From Qipengyuania psychrotolerans (GTDB lineage Bacteria; Pseudomonadota; Alphaproteobacteria; Sphingomonadales; Sphingomonadaceae), in contig NZ_CP081297.1 in NCBI RefSeq assembly GCF_019711355.1, forward strand, positions 2,315,001 through 2,379,000: DNA of 64,000 nucleotides. Direction: 5' to 3'. Below are positions 29,271 to 38,068 of the stretch, in pieces. The position numbers were made by a program, and so were the translations under genes. How positions within the stretch are numbered: the stretch's first letter is position 1; every line of letters begins with the position of its first letter. The notes beneath the pieces are model-generated. The model was not told the DNA's origin. It did no database searches and saw nothing but the letters and a program-made list of their open reading frames with translations.

Positions 29271-30959
29271 CTAGACGAGGTCCTTGGCGTAGGTTGCCTT
29301 GACGGTGCGCTTGTCGACTTTCTGTGTGCCGAGGCGCGGCAGGTGGTCATCTGCACGGAAGAAGTGATGCGGTATCTTGAACTTGGCGATGTGCTCGGCA
29401 AGAAACGCGTTCAGGTCTTCGGGGCTGAGATCCATGCCGGGATGTGTCAGATAGACCGCAGCGGGGACTTCCCCGAAACGTTCGTCCGGCACGCTGAAGA
29501 CACTGCATTCGGCAACCGCATCATGCGCGTAGATCGCCTCTTCCACTTCGATGCAGGAGATATTCTCGCCCCCGCGGATGATGATATCCTTCTTGCGGTC
29601 GACGATGAAAAGATAGTCGTCCGGATCGAGGTAACCCAAATCGCCGGTGCGGAAATAGGCGTCGTCGGTATAGGCCGCAGCAGTTGCCTCCTCGTTCTTC
29701 CAATAGCCGAGGAAATTGCAGACCGTCCGGATGCAGACCTCTCCGACTTCGCCCTGCGCCAGCTTGTTTCCGTCATCATCGAGGATGGCCAGATCCACCA
29801 GCGGCTTCGATGGCATCCCGGTCGACCCCGGTTTTTCCATGTAATTTTCGTTGAGGTTGCCGCAGCCGACCGCGTTGGTTTCGGTGAGGCCATAGCCGAG
29901 CAGCGGGAAGCCTTCCGGGAACGCGTCCTTGATCTTCTTCACGTGTTCGGGCGGGCGGGCAGAGCCGCCGGCGGCGAAGCTCTTGCAGCTCGACAGGTCG
30001 AACTGCTCGCGGTCCGGGTGAGTGGCCATTTCGTAGCTCATCAACGGGACGCCGACGAAATAGGTAACCTTCTCTTCGTCGAGCAGGCGCAGCGCCTCGC
30101 GCGCATCCCATTTGGGCATCAGCACCAACTTGCGGCCGAGCGCGAAGCTCTGCAGGAAGAGCGGGATTTCGCCGGTCACATGAAACAGCGGCACGGCGAC
30201 CAGCGCGCTTGGCTGGACGGTGGGCGCTTCGCCGCGTTCGGTCAGGATTTGCAGGATCATCGCCGTTTGCGCGACGTAGTTCATGACCCCGGAAACAACG
30301 CCAAGATGGTCCGAATAAGCACCCTTGGGATTTCCGGTCGATCCTGAAGTGTACAGGATGGTCGCAAGGTCGTCCGGGCCAATTTCGCCCAGCATCTTCA
30401 TCGCCGTGTCGCCCGCTTCCCAAATCGGGGCGAGACCTTCAGCGGGAACGCCGTGATCGAACACGACCACCTTGGCCGAAATGTCAGCGCCTTCGAAGCG
30501 CGCGGCGCGCTGGGCGTCGGCAAGGACCAGGGAGCAATCGCACAGGCCGATACCGTAAGCCATTTCCTCGCCGGTCCACCAGCCGTTGAGCAGGGTGGCG
30601 CAGCCGCCTGCCATAAGTGTGCCCATATAGGCGATCATCCAGTTCGCGGAGTTGCGCGCTGCAATCCCGACCCGGTCGCCCTTCTTGACCCCATGCTTGG
30701 TCGCGAGGCCATGCGCAACGTGTGTCGCAGCGGCGTACACTTCGCCAAAGGTCAGTCGCAGGTCACCATCGACAAGGAAAAGCTCGTCTTTCTTCTCGTT
30801 GCAGAAGTGAGCGAAATAATGGGCCAGGCTGGGCGGCGCGTTAACGAAAGCCGGCATCTGGACACCGCGCCGTTCGACCTGTTTGAGTTCGAACATTTGA
30901 CCCGGGGCGGTCACGGCGGCGGTAAATCGTTGGATATCCTTGTCGAGTTCGGTCGGCAT
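29271..30959 (-). CDS. Class I adenylate-forming acyl-CoA synthetase
   Basis: 562 aa from the ATG at 30959 (GAGAGGAC upstream). Activates a carboxylic acid with ATP and CoA; chain length is unknown. Motifs: LYTSGSTGNPKGAYSDH (P-loop), GYGLTETNAVG, RTGDLGYLDPDDYLFIVDRKKD and the hinge IIRGGENISCIEVEE, then the C-terminal KVDKRTVK lysine region. The frame is open for 69 further codons upstream but without similarity. Same strand as glnD and immediately before it, an odd partnership. Confidence 0.92.
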   Translation of the reverse strand: MPTELDKDIQRFTAAVTAPGQMFELKQVERRGVQMPAFVNAPPSLAHYFAHFCNEKKDELFLVDGDLRLTFGEVYAAATHVAHGLATKHGVKKGDRVGIAARNSANWMIAYMGTLMAGGCATLLNGWWTGEEMAYGIGLCDCSLVLADAQRAARFEGADISAKVVVFDHGVPAEGLAPIWEAGDTAMKMLGEIGPDDLATILYTSGSTGNPKGAYSDHLGVVSGVMNYVAQTAMILQILTERGEAPTVQPSALVAVPLFHVTGEIPLFLQSFALGRKLVLMPKWDAREALRLLDEEKVTYFVGVPLMSYEMATHPDREQFDLSSCKSFAAGGSARPPEHVKKIKDAFPEGFPLLGYGLTETNAVGCGNLNENYMEKPGSTGMPSKPLVDLAILDDDGNKLAQGEVGEVCIRTVCNFLGYWKNEEATAAAYTDDAYFRTGDLGYLDPDDYLFIVDRKKDIIIRGGENISCIEVEEAIYAHDAVAECSVFSVPDERFGEVPAAVYLTHPGMDLSPEDLNAFLAEHIAKFKIPHHFFRADDHLPRLGTQKVDKRTVKATYAKDLV

Positions 30960-31135
30960 GGTTTGTTTTTGTCCTCTCTCAAAAATCACGCGCACGATGG
31001 CGAATCGCGGCCTATCGCGCCCAAAGGCGGATAGAGATGCGACGCAGGCTTTCCCCAAAACCCCTGCTATGCCAAAAGCCGCCCCGCAACGGGTCGCGCA
31101 TGCGGCTTTCGACACGTCTCTAAGGGGATAAAACC

Positions 31136-32011
31136 TTGCTGTCACTATTGGCTGCAACCGCAGCAACTGCCGACCCCATCCAGTGGGCCGAATTGGGTCT
31201 CAGGCCCTACCTGTTTGAAATCGGCGGATTCCAGCTTCGCTATTACTCGCTCGCCTATCTGTTCGGGATCCTGCTGGCCTATTGGCATCTGTCCAAGATG
31301 ATCAAATCGCACGGCAGCCCGATGGCGCAGCGTCATGCCGACGACCTGTTCTTCTATTGCACCCTTGGCGTCATTCTCGGTGGCCGCCTCGGCTATGCAG
31401 TCTTCTACAAACCGGAATTGCTGACGAGCGTCGAACTGCTCAAACTGTGGGGCGGCGGCATGAGTTTTCATGGCGGCGTACTGGGCGTGCTGGTTGCCAT
31501 CACCTGGGTTGCGAAGCGCGGCGGGCTGAGCTGGCTGCGCGTGTGCGATTACATCTCGGTCAACGTCCCGCTGGCCTACATGCTCGGCCGCATCGCCAAT
31601 TTCATCAACGGCGAGCTGTTTGGCCGTCCGGTTGAAAGCGATGTCGCTTGGGCAATTGTGTTCCCCGGTGGCGGCGACGTGGCACGGCATCCCTCGCAGC
31701 TGTACCAAGCGGGTCTCGAGGGGCTTATGTTGGGCATCTTTCTAATCGCGCTCTTCTGGACGACGCGAGCACGGTATCGTCCCGGTCTGCTCGTTGGCCT
31801 CTTTACGGTGGGTATGGGCATTGGCCGGTTCGTCAATGAATACTTCCGCGAGCCTGATGCCCACCTGGCCTATGTGGTGGCCGAAACCGGCCTGTCGCGC
31901 GGCCAGTGGCTCAGCCTGCCGATGATCGCAGTGGGCCTCGCCGTGATCATCTATTCCATCGCCAGGAAACCGATCGGCAAGACCAAGGCGCCCGCCGCCC
32001 AGGCAGCATGA
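31136..32011 (+). CDS. lgt: Prolipoprotein diacylglyceryl transferase
   Basis: Inner-membrane enzyme transferring diacylglycerol from phosphatidylglycerol to the lipobox cysteine, the first step of lipoprotein maturation. 291 aa, seven membrane helices. Signature MSFHGGVLGV (essential His) and GRIANFINGELFGRP (essential Arg and Asn-Glu), later GRFVNEYFREPD. The start is TTG at 31136, supported by TAAGGGG 8 nt upstream and by the absence of an ATG before the first helix. Its TGA overlaps the next gene by 4 bp. Confidence 0.95.
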   Translation: MLSLLAATAATADPIQWAELGLRPYLFEIGGFQLRYYSLAYLFGILLAYWHLSKMIKSHGSPMAQRHADDLFFYCTLGVILGGRLGYAVFYKPELLTSVELLKLWGGGMSFHGGVLGVLVAITWVAKRGGLSWLRVCDYISVNVPLAYMLGRIANFINGELFGRPVESDVAWAIVFPGGGDVARHPSQLYQAGLEGLMLGIFLIALFWTTRARYRPGLLVGLFTVGMGIGRFVNEYFREPDAHLAYVVAETGLSRGQWLSLPMIAVGLAVIIYSIARKPIGKTKAPAAQAA

Positions 32012-33063
32012 GCGAAAGGCGCGAGGATACCGACCTCGCCCGCAGCTTTCGCCGTCTGATAAAGCAGCACGGGCCCATGCCCGTCTCGCGCTATATGGGC
32101 GAAAGCAATGCGCGCTATTACACCAGCCGCGACCCGCTGGGCGCGGCTGGTGATTTCACGACCGCGCCGGAAATCAGCCAGATGTTCGGCGAAATGGTGG
32201 GCCTGTGGCTCACCGACCTGTGGGTGCGCGCAGGCAAACCTGATTGCGCCTATGTCGAACTGGGGCCGGGCCGCGGGACCCTGGCCAAAGATGCCTTGCG
32301 CGCCATGGCAAGCCAGGGCCTCACCCCCCAGGTGCATCTCGTCGAAGGATCGGAAGCCTTGCGCGAAATTCAGGGCGGCACTCTGGCAGACGCGCAATTC
32401 CACGCGTCGATGGACACGGTTCCCGCCGACGTGCCGCTGCTGGTAGTGGGAAACGAATTTCTCGACGCGCTGCCCATTCGCCAATTGGTGAATACGCCGC
32501 AGGGGTGGCGGGAACGCATGGTTGCCCTGGACGGAGAAGATTTCGTCTTTTCGGCTGGCCCCAATCCGATGGACGAAGTCTTGCCGCAGGACCGGCGCAG
32601 CCAGCCCCACGGCACTATCGTGGAAACCTGCCCCGCTGCAGCGGCACTGTTTGGCGATCTCGCCAGCCGTCTCGCACAGCAAGGAGGAGCCGCATTGCTG
32701 ATCGACTACGGATATCTCGAACCTCGCAGCGGTGAAACGCTTCAAGCCATCCGGCATCACGAGAAAGTCGGCGTTTTCGATGCGCCGGGTGATATGGACC
32801 TGACCGCCCATGTCGATTTTTCGGTCTTGGCCGAGATCGCACGGCACAAATCGCTGAGCACCAATGCCGCCACGCAGGGCGCATGGCTTACCGCGCTCGG
32901 CATGGGCGCCCGGGCTCAGGCCTTGGCCCGGCGTAGCCCCGATCACGTGCAGGCATTGTCGGACGCCTTCCAGCGCCTCACCGCGGAGGACGAGATGGGC
33001 GAACTGTTCAAGGTCCTGGCCGTATACGCGCCGGATTGGCCCGAAGGGGCAGGCTTCGGGTAA
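32008..33063 (+). CDS. MidA/NDUFAF7-family SAM-dependent methyltransferase
   Basis: 351 aa from an ATG that overlaps the lgt stop (ATGA). Family PF02636: MGESNARYYTSRDPLGAAGDFTTAPEISQMFGEMVG, SAM-binding VELGPGRGTLAKDALRA, and GNEFLDALPIRQL. The mitochondrial homologue NDUFAF7 methylates an arginine of complex I subunit NDUFS2; the bacterial role is presumed similar. lgt-midA adjacency is common in alphaproteobacteria, usually with a laccase-domain gene after it, which is missing here. Confidence 0.9.
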   Translation: MSERREDTDLARSFRRLIKQHGPMPVSRYMGESNARYYTSRDPLGAAGDFTTAPEISQMFGEMVGLWLTDLWVRAGKPDCAYVELGPGRGTLAKDALRAMASQGLTPQVHLVEGSEALREIQGGTLADAQFHASMDTVPADVPLLVVGNEFLDALPIRQLVNTPQGWRERMVALDGEDFVFSAGPNPMDEVLPQDRRSQPHGTIVETCPAAAALFGDLASRLAQQGGAALLIDYGYLEPRSGETLQAIRHHEKVGVFDAPGDMDLTAHVDFSVLAEIARHKSLSTNAATQGAWLTALGMGARAQALARRSPDHVQALSDAFQRLTAEDEMGELFKVLAVYAPDWPEGAGFG

Positions 33064-33137
33064 GGTTCATCGGAACCAGTGCATGGGCCATTCGTCGTTT
33101 GGAGACGAACCTCCTCGCGAGAGAAAAAGGATTGCCG

Positions 33138-33548
33138 ATGAAGCGCCTGCTTGCCCTTGCTGCACTTGTCACTGCCGCGCCGCTGCTCGCCGCCCAGCCT
33201 ATCGAAGGCCGGTGGATGACCGCAGAGAAGGATGCGGTTATCACGATTGATGATTGCGGAAGTTCGCTGTGCGGCAAAATCACGCGCTTCCTCGTTCCTC
33301 CGCCGCAGGGCGCTGATCAACGTGACGTCAACAACAGCAACGCAAGCCTGCGCAATCGCAAGCTTCTCGGAATGCCCGTATTGACCGGCTTCAGCAAAGA
33401 CGACGATGTTTGGCGAGGTCAGATCTACGATCCGAAAAGCGGCAAGACATACAGGTCAATCGTGCGCCGCAAGAGTGCGAACCAGCTCGAGGTGAAGGGG
33501 TGCATTGGCCCGTTCTGCCAGACACAGGTCTGGACCAAGGCGCGCTAG
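33138..33548 (+). CDS. DUF2147 periplasmic protein
   Basis: 136 aa. Signal peptide MKRLLALAALVTAAPLLAA, then IEGRWMTAEKDAVITIDDCG, LCGKITRF and DVNNSNASLRNRKLLGMPVL, as in DUF2147, and VKGCIGPFCQTQVWTK at the end. Four cysteines may form two disulfides. It is lipocalin-like in fold prediction for the family; the function is unknown. Starts upstream would overlap the methyltransferase. Convergent with the ABC permease gene, one base apart. Confidence 0.85.
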   Translation: MKRLLALAALVTAAPLLAAQPIEGRWMTAEKDAVITIDDCGSSLCGKITRFLVPPPQGADQRDVNNSNASLRNRKLLGMPVLTGFSKDDDVWRGQIYDPKSGKTYRSIVRRKSANQLEVKGCIGPFCQTQVWTKAR

Positions 33549-33549
33549 G

Positions 33550-35085
33550 CTAGAGGCCGATTTGGTCGGCCAGCTTTCTTGCGGCATCATCGAAGCTCAG
33601 CTTGTCATCCTCTCGGTCGACTGAATAGTTTGCCTCACGCATCGCGCCCACGTCGATCGCATCGATCAAGGGTTCTAGAGCGCTGACCAATGCTGCGTCC
33701 GCAGACGCTTGAGGGCTCAGCAAGAGCACCGCATCGTAATTCGGAAATGCGCCGCGCGGATCGTCGAGAATAACCAGATTGTCGGCAACGATCCGGCCGT
33801 CCGAAGTGTAGGCCCCGATCACGTCGGCCTCGCCTGACTGCAGCGCATTGTACATGAAGGTCGGCGAAAAATTGCGCTGCCCCGCAAAGCGCAGGCCATA
33901 GGCATCACGCACCGCAATCCACTCGGGCCGCTCGAAAAATTCGGGGTCCCCGCCCACGGTCATCTGCGACGCCACACGTGCAAGATCATCGATGGTTTCG
34001 ACCCCGGTCATGTGAAATGTTTCGGCCCGGACTGCCAAGCCGTATGCGTTCTCGAAACCGAGCCGGCCAAGCACGCGCATGCCCGTGTTTTCATCCTCCC
34101 ACCTCACGATCTCGTCGTACATTTCTTCGCGGGAGGGGTTTTCCATGCGCTTCATCTGGTTCGTCCAGATGGTGCCGGTGTAGTCGACATAGACATCAAC
34201 GTCTCCGCTCGCTGCCGCGCTGTGCGCGATCGCGGAGCCCAGGCCGTCCCGGTATTCGACAGCGAACCCTTCCGCCTCGAGCCGCTGCCCGATGAGGCGG
34301 GCGAGGATATATTGCTCCGAGAAACCCTTGGCTCCGATCACGACCGTATCTTCGTCCTCGCCGCCGAACTGGGCGAACAAGGCGGTGCCCACACCCAGCA
34401 GAACGGCGGCCATCCCGCCCAGCCAGAGCCCTCGCTTGCGTTCACGGAACCCGCGCTCGATGGTACCGAGCAAGGTATCGGCCAGCAGGGCAAGGCCCGC
34501 GCTGGCAAAACATCCGGCCAGCACGAGAACCCAGTTTTGCGTTTGCAGCCCGGCAAAGATCGGATCGCCCAGGCTTTTTTGTCCGATGGTGGTGGCCAAG
34601 GTCGCCGCGCCGATGGTCCAGACCGCAGCAGTACGGATACCGGCCATGATGTAAGGTGCCGACAGCGGAGCCTCTACCAGCAGCAGGCGCTGGCGAAAGC
34701 TCATGCCTACGCCTCGGGCCGCCTCGATGACGCCGGGATCGAGATTGGCCTGTGCGGTGACCGCGTTGCGCAAGATCGGCAGCAGCGCATAGAGCGCCAG
34801 CGCCAGCAGGGCGGGAAGGAAGCCCAGCGTCGGCAGACCTTCTCCGAAGACTGCGCGCAGGCTCAGCAGGATCGGGAAGAATAACGCCAGGAGCGCCAGT
34901 GCCGGAATGGTCTGCACCAGGCTGGCGAAGGCAAGTGCGCCGCGCGCTACCGCCGGTGAGCGGCTGGCCCAAACGGCGAGCGGCAAGGCTACCACGATGC
35001 CCAGCGCAATTGCAGCTGCGGATAGAAGGACGTGGGCCGCAAGCTGGTCACCGAGCCCGGATATGGCCTCCCACAGATCGTTCAC
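33550..35085 (-). CDS. ABC importer permease fused to its substrate-binding domain (glycine betaine/choline or EgtU type)
   Basis: 511 aa. Residues 1 to about 240 are an OpuCB-like permease (six helices; EAARGVGMSFRQRLLLVEAPLSAPYIMAGIRTA is the coupling loop). Residues about 245-511 are an OpuCC/OsmF-like binding domain (VVIGAKGFSEQYILARLIGQ, DVYVDYTGTIWT), held outside by the last helix. Such fusions occur in osmolyte importers and in the ergothioneine importer EgtU; substrate choice between betaine, choline, carnitine and ergothioneine cannot be made here. Its ATG overlaps the ATPase stop (ATGA). Confidence 0.88.
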   Translation of the reverse strand: MNDLWEAISGLGDQLAAHVLLSAAAIALGIVVALPLAVWASRSPAVARGALAFASLVQTIPALALLALFFPILLSLRAVFGEGLPTLGFLPALLALALYALLPILRNAVTAQANLDPGVIEAARGVGMSFRQRLLLVEAPLSAPYIMAGIRTAAVWTIGAATLATTIGQKSLGDPIFAGLQTQNWVLVLAGCFASAGLALLADTLLGTIERGFRERKRGLWLGGMAAVLLGVGTALFAQFGGEDEDTVVIGAKGFSEQYILARLIGQRLEAEGFAVEYRDGLGSAIAHSAAASGDVDVYVDYTGTIWTNQMKRMENPSREEMYDEIVRWEDENTGMRVLGRLGFENAYGLAVRAETFHMTGVETIDDLARVASQMTVGGDPEFFERPEWIAVRDAYGLRFAGQRNFSPTFMYNALQSGEADVIGAYTSDGRIVADNLVILDDPRGAFPNYDAVLLLSPQASADAALVSALEPLIDAIDVGAMREANYSVDREDDKLSFDDAARKLADQIGL

Positions 35086-35849
35086 CGCGCCAGCTCCGCC
35101 AGACGTTCGGCCTGATGGCGTGGCACTGCCACAAGCCCCTGCGCAACCTCGCCGCCCTCGCCTGCGACCAGCGCCTGCGGAGTTTCGTCCGCGACAATCC
35201 GGCCCTGATCCATCACCAATACGCGATCTGCCAGAAGCAGCGCTTCCGACATATCGTGCGTGACCATGACGCTCGTCAGGCCCAGCCGCTTGTGCAGATC
35301 GAGGACGCGCATTCCCAAGGCGTCGCGAGTGACCGGATCTAGCGCCCCGAAAGGTTCATCCATAAGCAGGAGCTTGGGATCGTTCGCCAGTGCGCGCGCA
35401 ACGCCTACCCGCTGACGCTGGCCGCCGCTGAGTTCATCCGGCTGGCGCAGGGCCATTGCAGGTTCAAGCTCGACCATTTCAAGCAATTCGGAAACCCGCG
35501 CTGATGGCAGCCTTTCCCCCGAAATTTGCGCACCTATCCCGATGTTTTCGCCGACATTCATGTGCGGGAACAGACCGATAGACTGGAACACATAGCCGAT
35601 ATTGCGGCGCAGGGCAGGAAGCGGGAGCCCGGCAACGTCCTCGCCCCCTAACAGGACAACCCCTTCACTGGGCTCGACCAGCCGGTTCACGGTCTTAAGC
35701 AGCGTCGATTTTCCGGAACCGGATTGGCCGACAAGCGCAATGAATTGCCCGTCTTCAACCGCAAGCGACACGGCGTCGACGGCTGTTACAGCGCCGAACC
35801 GTTTGGCGACCTTATCGAATAAAAGTGCTGACGGGGTTGGTCCGCTCAC
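35082..35849 (-). CDS. ABC importer ATPase (OpuCA/EgtV type)
   Basis: 255 aa from a GTG that overlaps the stop of the lipoprotein gene (GTGA). Walker A GQSGSGKST, Q-loop FQSIGLFPHM, signature LSGGQRQRVGVARAL, Walker B LLLMDEPFGALDP and H-loop VTHDMSEAL. It lacks the C-terminal CBS domains of ionic-strength-sensing OpuA/OpuC ATPases, so osmotic gating through CBS is unlikely. Energises the fused permease-binding protein encoded next. Confidence 0.92.
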   Translation of the reverse strand: MSGPTPSALLFDKVAKRFGAVTAVDAVSLAVEDGQFIALVGQSGSGKSTLLKTVNRLVEPSEGVVLLGGEDVAGLPLPALRRNIGYVFQSIGLFPHMNVGENIGIGAQISGERLPSARVSELLEMVELEPAMALRQPDELSGGQRQRVGVARALANDPKLLLMDEPFGALDPVTRDALGMRVLDLHKRLGLTSVMVTHDMSEALLLADRVLVMDQGRIVADETPQALVAGEGGEVAQGLVAVPRHQAERLAELAR

Positions 35850-36334
35850 TCTTCTGGGGTTGCGTCTTCGGGCGCTTCGTAGGTGACCTTTTCCAGCGAG
35901 ACACGGCGCGCGCCGCCGGAGGTAACGACCAGTTCGTTGTCCTGCAGGCGGCCAGGTTCCCAGCACCGTTCACGCGCATCTTCAGCGTCGGGGATGAAGC
36001 ACAGCAGGTCGCTGTCCCCACCATCACCCGGTGCCTTGTCGAAACTCCAGCTGCCCTGCTGCCAGGGATTGCCGTTGCGCAGATCGCGGTAAGTCCCGTC
36101 TGCATCGATGTAAGTGACGTATCGCGCGCCGTCTTCGGCCGTTACCCGCCAAGCCGTTTCCGCAAACTCGCTCAGCGCCTGTTCTTCCGCCTCTTCCGCC
36201 GCCTCTTGTTCCGGCGTTAGCTCCGCAGCAGGCGTTTCGGCCGCTGGCTCGGCAGCGGTTTCTTCTTGCGAGGTGCAAGCACCCAGCGGGAGTGCCAGGC
36301 CAAGCAAGGCGATCAGGGCAGGGGTGTATCTCAT
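35846..36334 (-). CDS. Lipoprotein of unknown function, first gene of the ABC operon
   Basis: 162 aa from the ATG at 36334. Lipobox LGAC at about residues 17-20, then a Glu/Ala-rich linker (about 22-55) and a globular C-terminal domain with WRVTAEDGARYVTYIDADGTYRDLRNG, WQQGSWSFDKA and CWEPGRL, repetitive aromatic-rich strands. I do not recognise the domain. Overlap with the ABC ATPase suggests that it belongs to the transport system, perhaps as an accessory periplasmic factor, but unrelated co-transcription is possible. Confidence 0.7.
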   Translation of the reverse strand: MRYTPALIALLGLALPLGACTSQEETAAEPAAETPAAELTPEQEAAEEAEEQALSEFAETAWRVTAEDGARYVTYIDADGTYRDLRNGNPWQQGSWSFDKAPGDGGDSDLLCFIPDAEDARERCWEPGRLQDNELVVTSGGARRVSLEKVTYEAPEDATPEE

Positions 36335-36380
36335 AATCAAAGGCATACTGGCTTGCGGCGGCGCTGGCGACCCCTTGGCA

Positions 36381-37910
36381 TCACTTGGCGCTTATCGCGC
36401 TTTTCGGAATGATCAATTCCACCTGCAAGCCGCTGTCCGAAAATTCGCGGGTGAAACTGCCCGATAGCTGGCCTTCGATTGCCATGCGTAGCAAGCGGGA
36501 TCCGAAACCTTCATCCATGTCGGTGGACGGCGGAGTGAAGTCAGCCACTTCCTCGTGCCAGTTGATGCAGACGCTACCCTTTTTGTCGCAATCCTTGATC
36601 ACTTCGATCTGAACCGTGCCGCGTTCGCTCGCGAGAGCGCCATATTTGGCAGAATTGGTGGCAAGCTCATGGAAAATCAGGGCAAGCGGCGTTGCAGCGC
36701 GCGCACCAAGGAACACGTCATCGCCGGATACCTTCACCAAGTCGCTATCAGTCTTGGCATACGGGGCAAGCAGGCCTTCGAGCAGTCCGCCCAGATTGTC
36801 GCTGCTCGTCCCATCTTCAGGCCGCACATAATCGTGTGCTGTCGCCAGCGAACGAATTGCTCCGCTAACCTTATCGGCGAAAGGCTGGACATCGGGCAGC
36901 CCGCGCGCGTGCATGGCGAGCAATCCCGAAACAACTGCGAAAATATTCTTGATCCTGTGCGACAATTCGCGAGCCAGCAGATCACGGCTTTGAGATAATT
37001 TGTGCGTTTCATCGATATCGATGCCGGCCCCGAACCAGGTTTCGATCTCGCCCTTGGCATCACGCATCGGCCAAGCGCGCAGCACCATCCAGCGGTACTC
37101 CCCATCGGCGCGGCGGACGCGGGCCTCCGCTTCCCATCGCTGCCCCTTGGTCCGCGATGCTTCCCGGACAGTTTCCACCGCCTCTGCATCGGAAGAGTGG
37201 ATCATATCTTCGAAATCAATCGTGCTGAGATCGTTGGTACCGAAATATTCGTAGAGCGCTTCATTACCGAATTCCAACGATCCGTCGGGGTTGGCGGCCC
37301 ACGCCAGAACCGGAATATGTTCTGCCATTTTGCGCAGCCGCATGCTCTCGCGAACCAGTTTTTCCTGTACAGCCAGATACTCACGCCGTGCATTAAGCCG
37401 CCGCATCACGGATGCCGCCAACACTTCCAGGCCTTCGCGCTGGAAGTCGGTCAGTCCTTCCGTGCGCGGTTCGGTATCAATGACGCACAGTGATCCCAGC
37501 GGGGCACCTTCCGACGACAGCAATGGAACGCCGGCGTAGAACCGTATCTTCGGTTCGCCCGTGACCAGCGGATTGCGTTCGAATCGCGGGTCCAACATCG
37601 CATCCGGAACTACCAGGGGTTCCCGCTCCATCATTGCATGAGCGCAGAAGCTGGTGGGCCGAGGTGTTTCGGTAGTATCGAGTCCGGCCCGCGCCAGAAA
37701 GCGCTGCCGCTGTTCTTCCACCAGGCTGACAAGCGAAACCGGCGCACCGCACAGCTTCGCCGCGAACTGGACGATCGCAGACAACTCGCCATCGTCCATC
37801 AGTTTGTCGACACCATAGGATGCCATCACCGTAAGGCGTTCATCCTCGCTGCAATAAGCAGGGTTTGGCCCACGTCCCTGGGGCCAGTTGTTCGTAACGT
37901 CGGTTTTCAT
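36381..37910 (-). CDS. GAF-PAS sensor kinase of the HWE family
   Basis: 509 aa, no membrane segment. GAF domain at about 35-170 (FCAHAMMEREPLVVPDA; IRFYAGVPLLSSEGAPLGSLCVIDTEPR), PAS at about 195-310 (WMVLRAWPMRDAKGEIETWFGAGIDIDE), then the HWE kinase core: phospho-acceptor His in LARELSHRIKNIFAVVSGL, HELATNSAKYGALA and the WHEE element. HWE kinases in alphaproteobacteria often act in light, stress or general stress response signalling. No chromophore cysteine is apparent in an LOV-type motif. No partner regulator lies next to it. Confidence 0.9.
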   Translation of the reverse strand: MKTDVTNNWPQGRGPNPAYCSEDERLTVMASYGVDKLMDDGELSAIVQFAAKLCGAPVSLVSLVEEQRQRFLARAGLDTTETPRPTSFCAHAMMEREPLVVPDAMLDPRFERNPLVTGEPKIRFYAGVPLLSSEGAPLGSLCVIDTEPRTEGLTDFQREGLEVLAASVMRRLNARREYLAVQEKLVRESMRLRKMAEHIPVLAWAANPDGSLEFGNEALYEYFGTNDLSTIDFEDMIHSSDAEAVETVREASRTKGQRWEAEARVRRADGEYRWMVLRAWPMRDAKGEIETWFGAGIDIDETHKLSQSRDLLARELSHRIKNIFAVVSGLLAMHARGLPDVQPFADKVSGAIRSLATAHDYVRPEDGTSSDNLGGLLEGLLAPYAKTDSDLVKVSGDDVFLGARAATPLALIFHELATNSAKYGALASERGTVQIEVIKDCDKKGSVCINWHEEVADFTPPSTDMDEGFGSRLLRMAIEGQLSGSFTREFSDSGLQVELIIPKSAISAK

Positions 37911-38068
37911 CGCGCAACGGTCTAAACGTATCTTCCTGTTTTACAAGAATTTGGGTTCGAGCGCTCCTTCGCGCGCTCTCGCGCGCGATGCAGGTTTGCC
38001 CGCGCGGTATTCCTTCGCTATCGCGCCAGCGAGAGAATTGGCCCCGAAGCGGGCGATCAGGAGACAAC

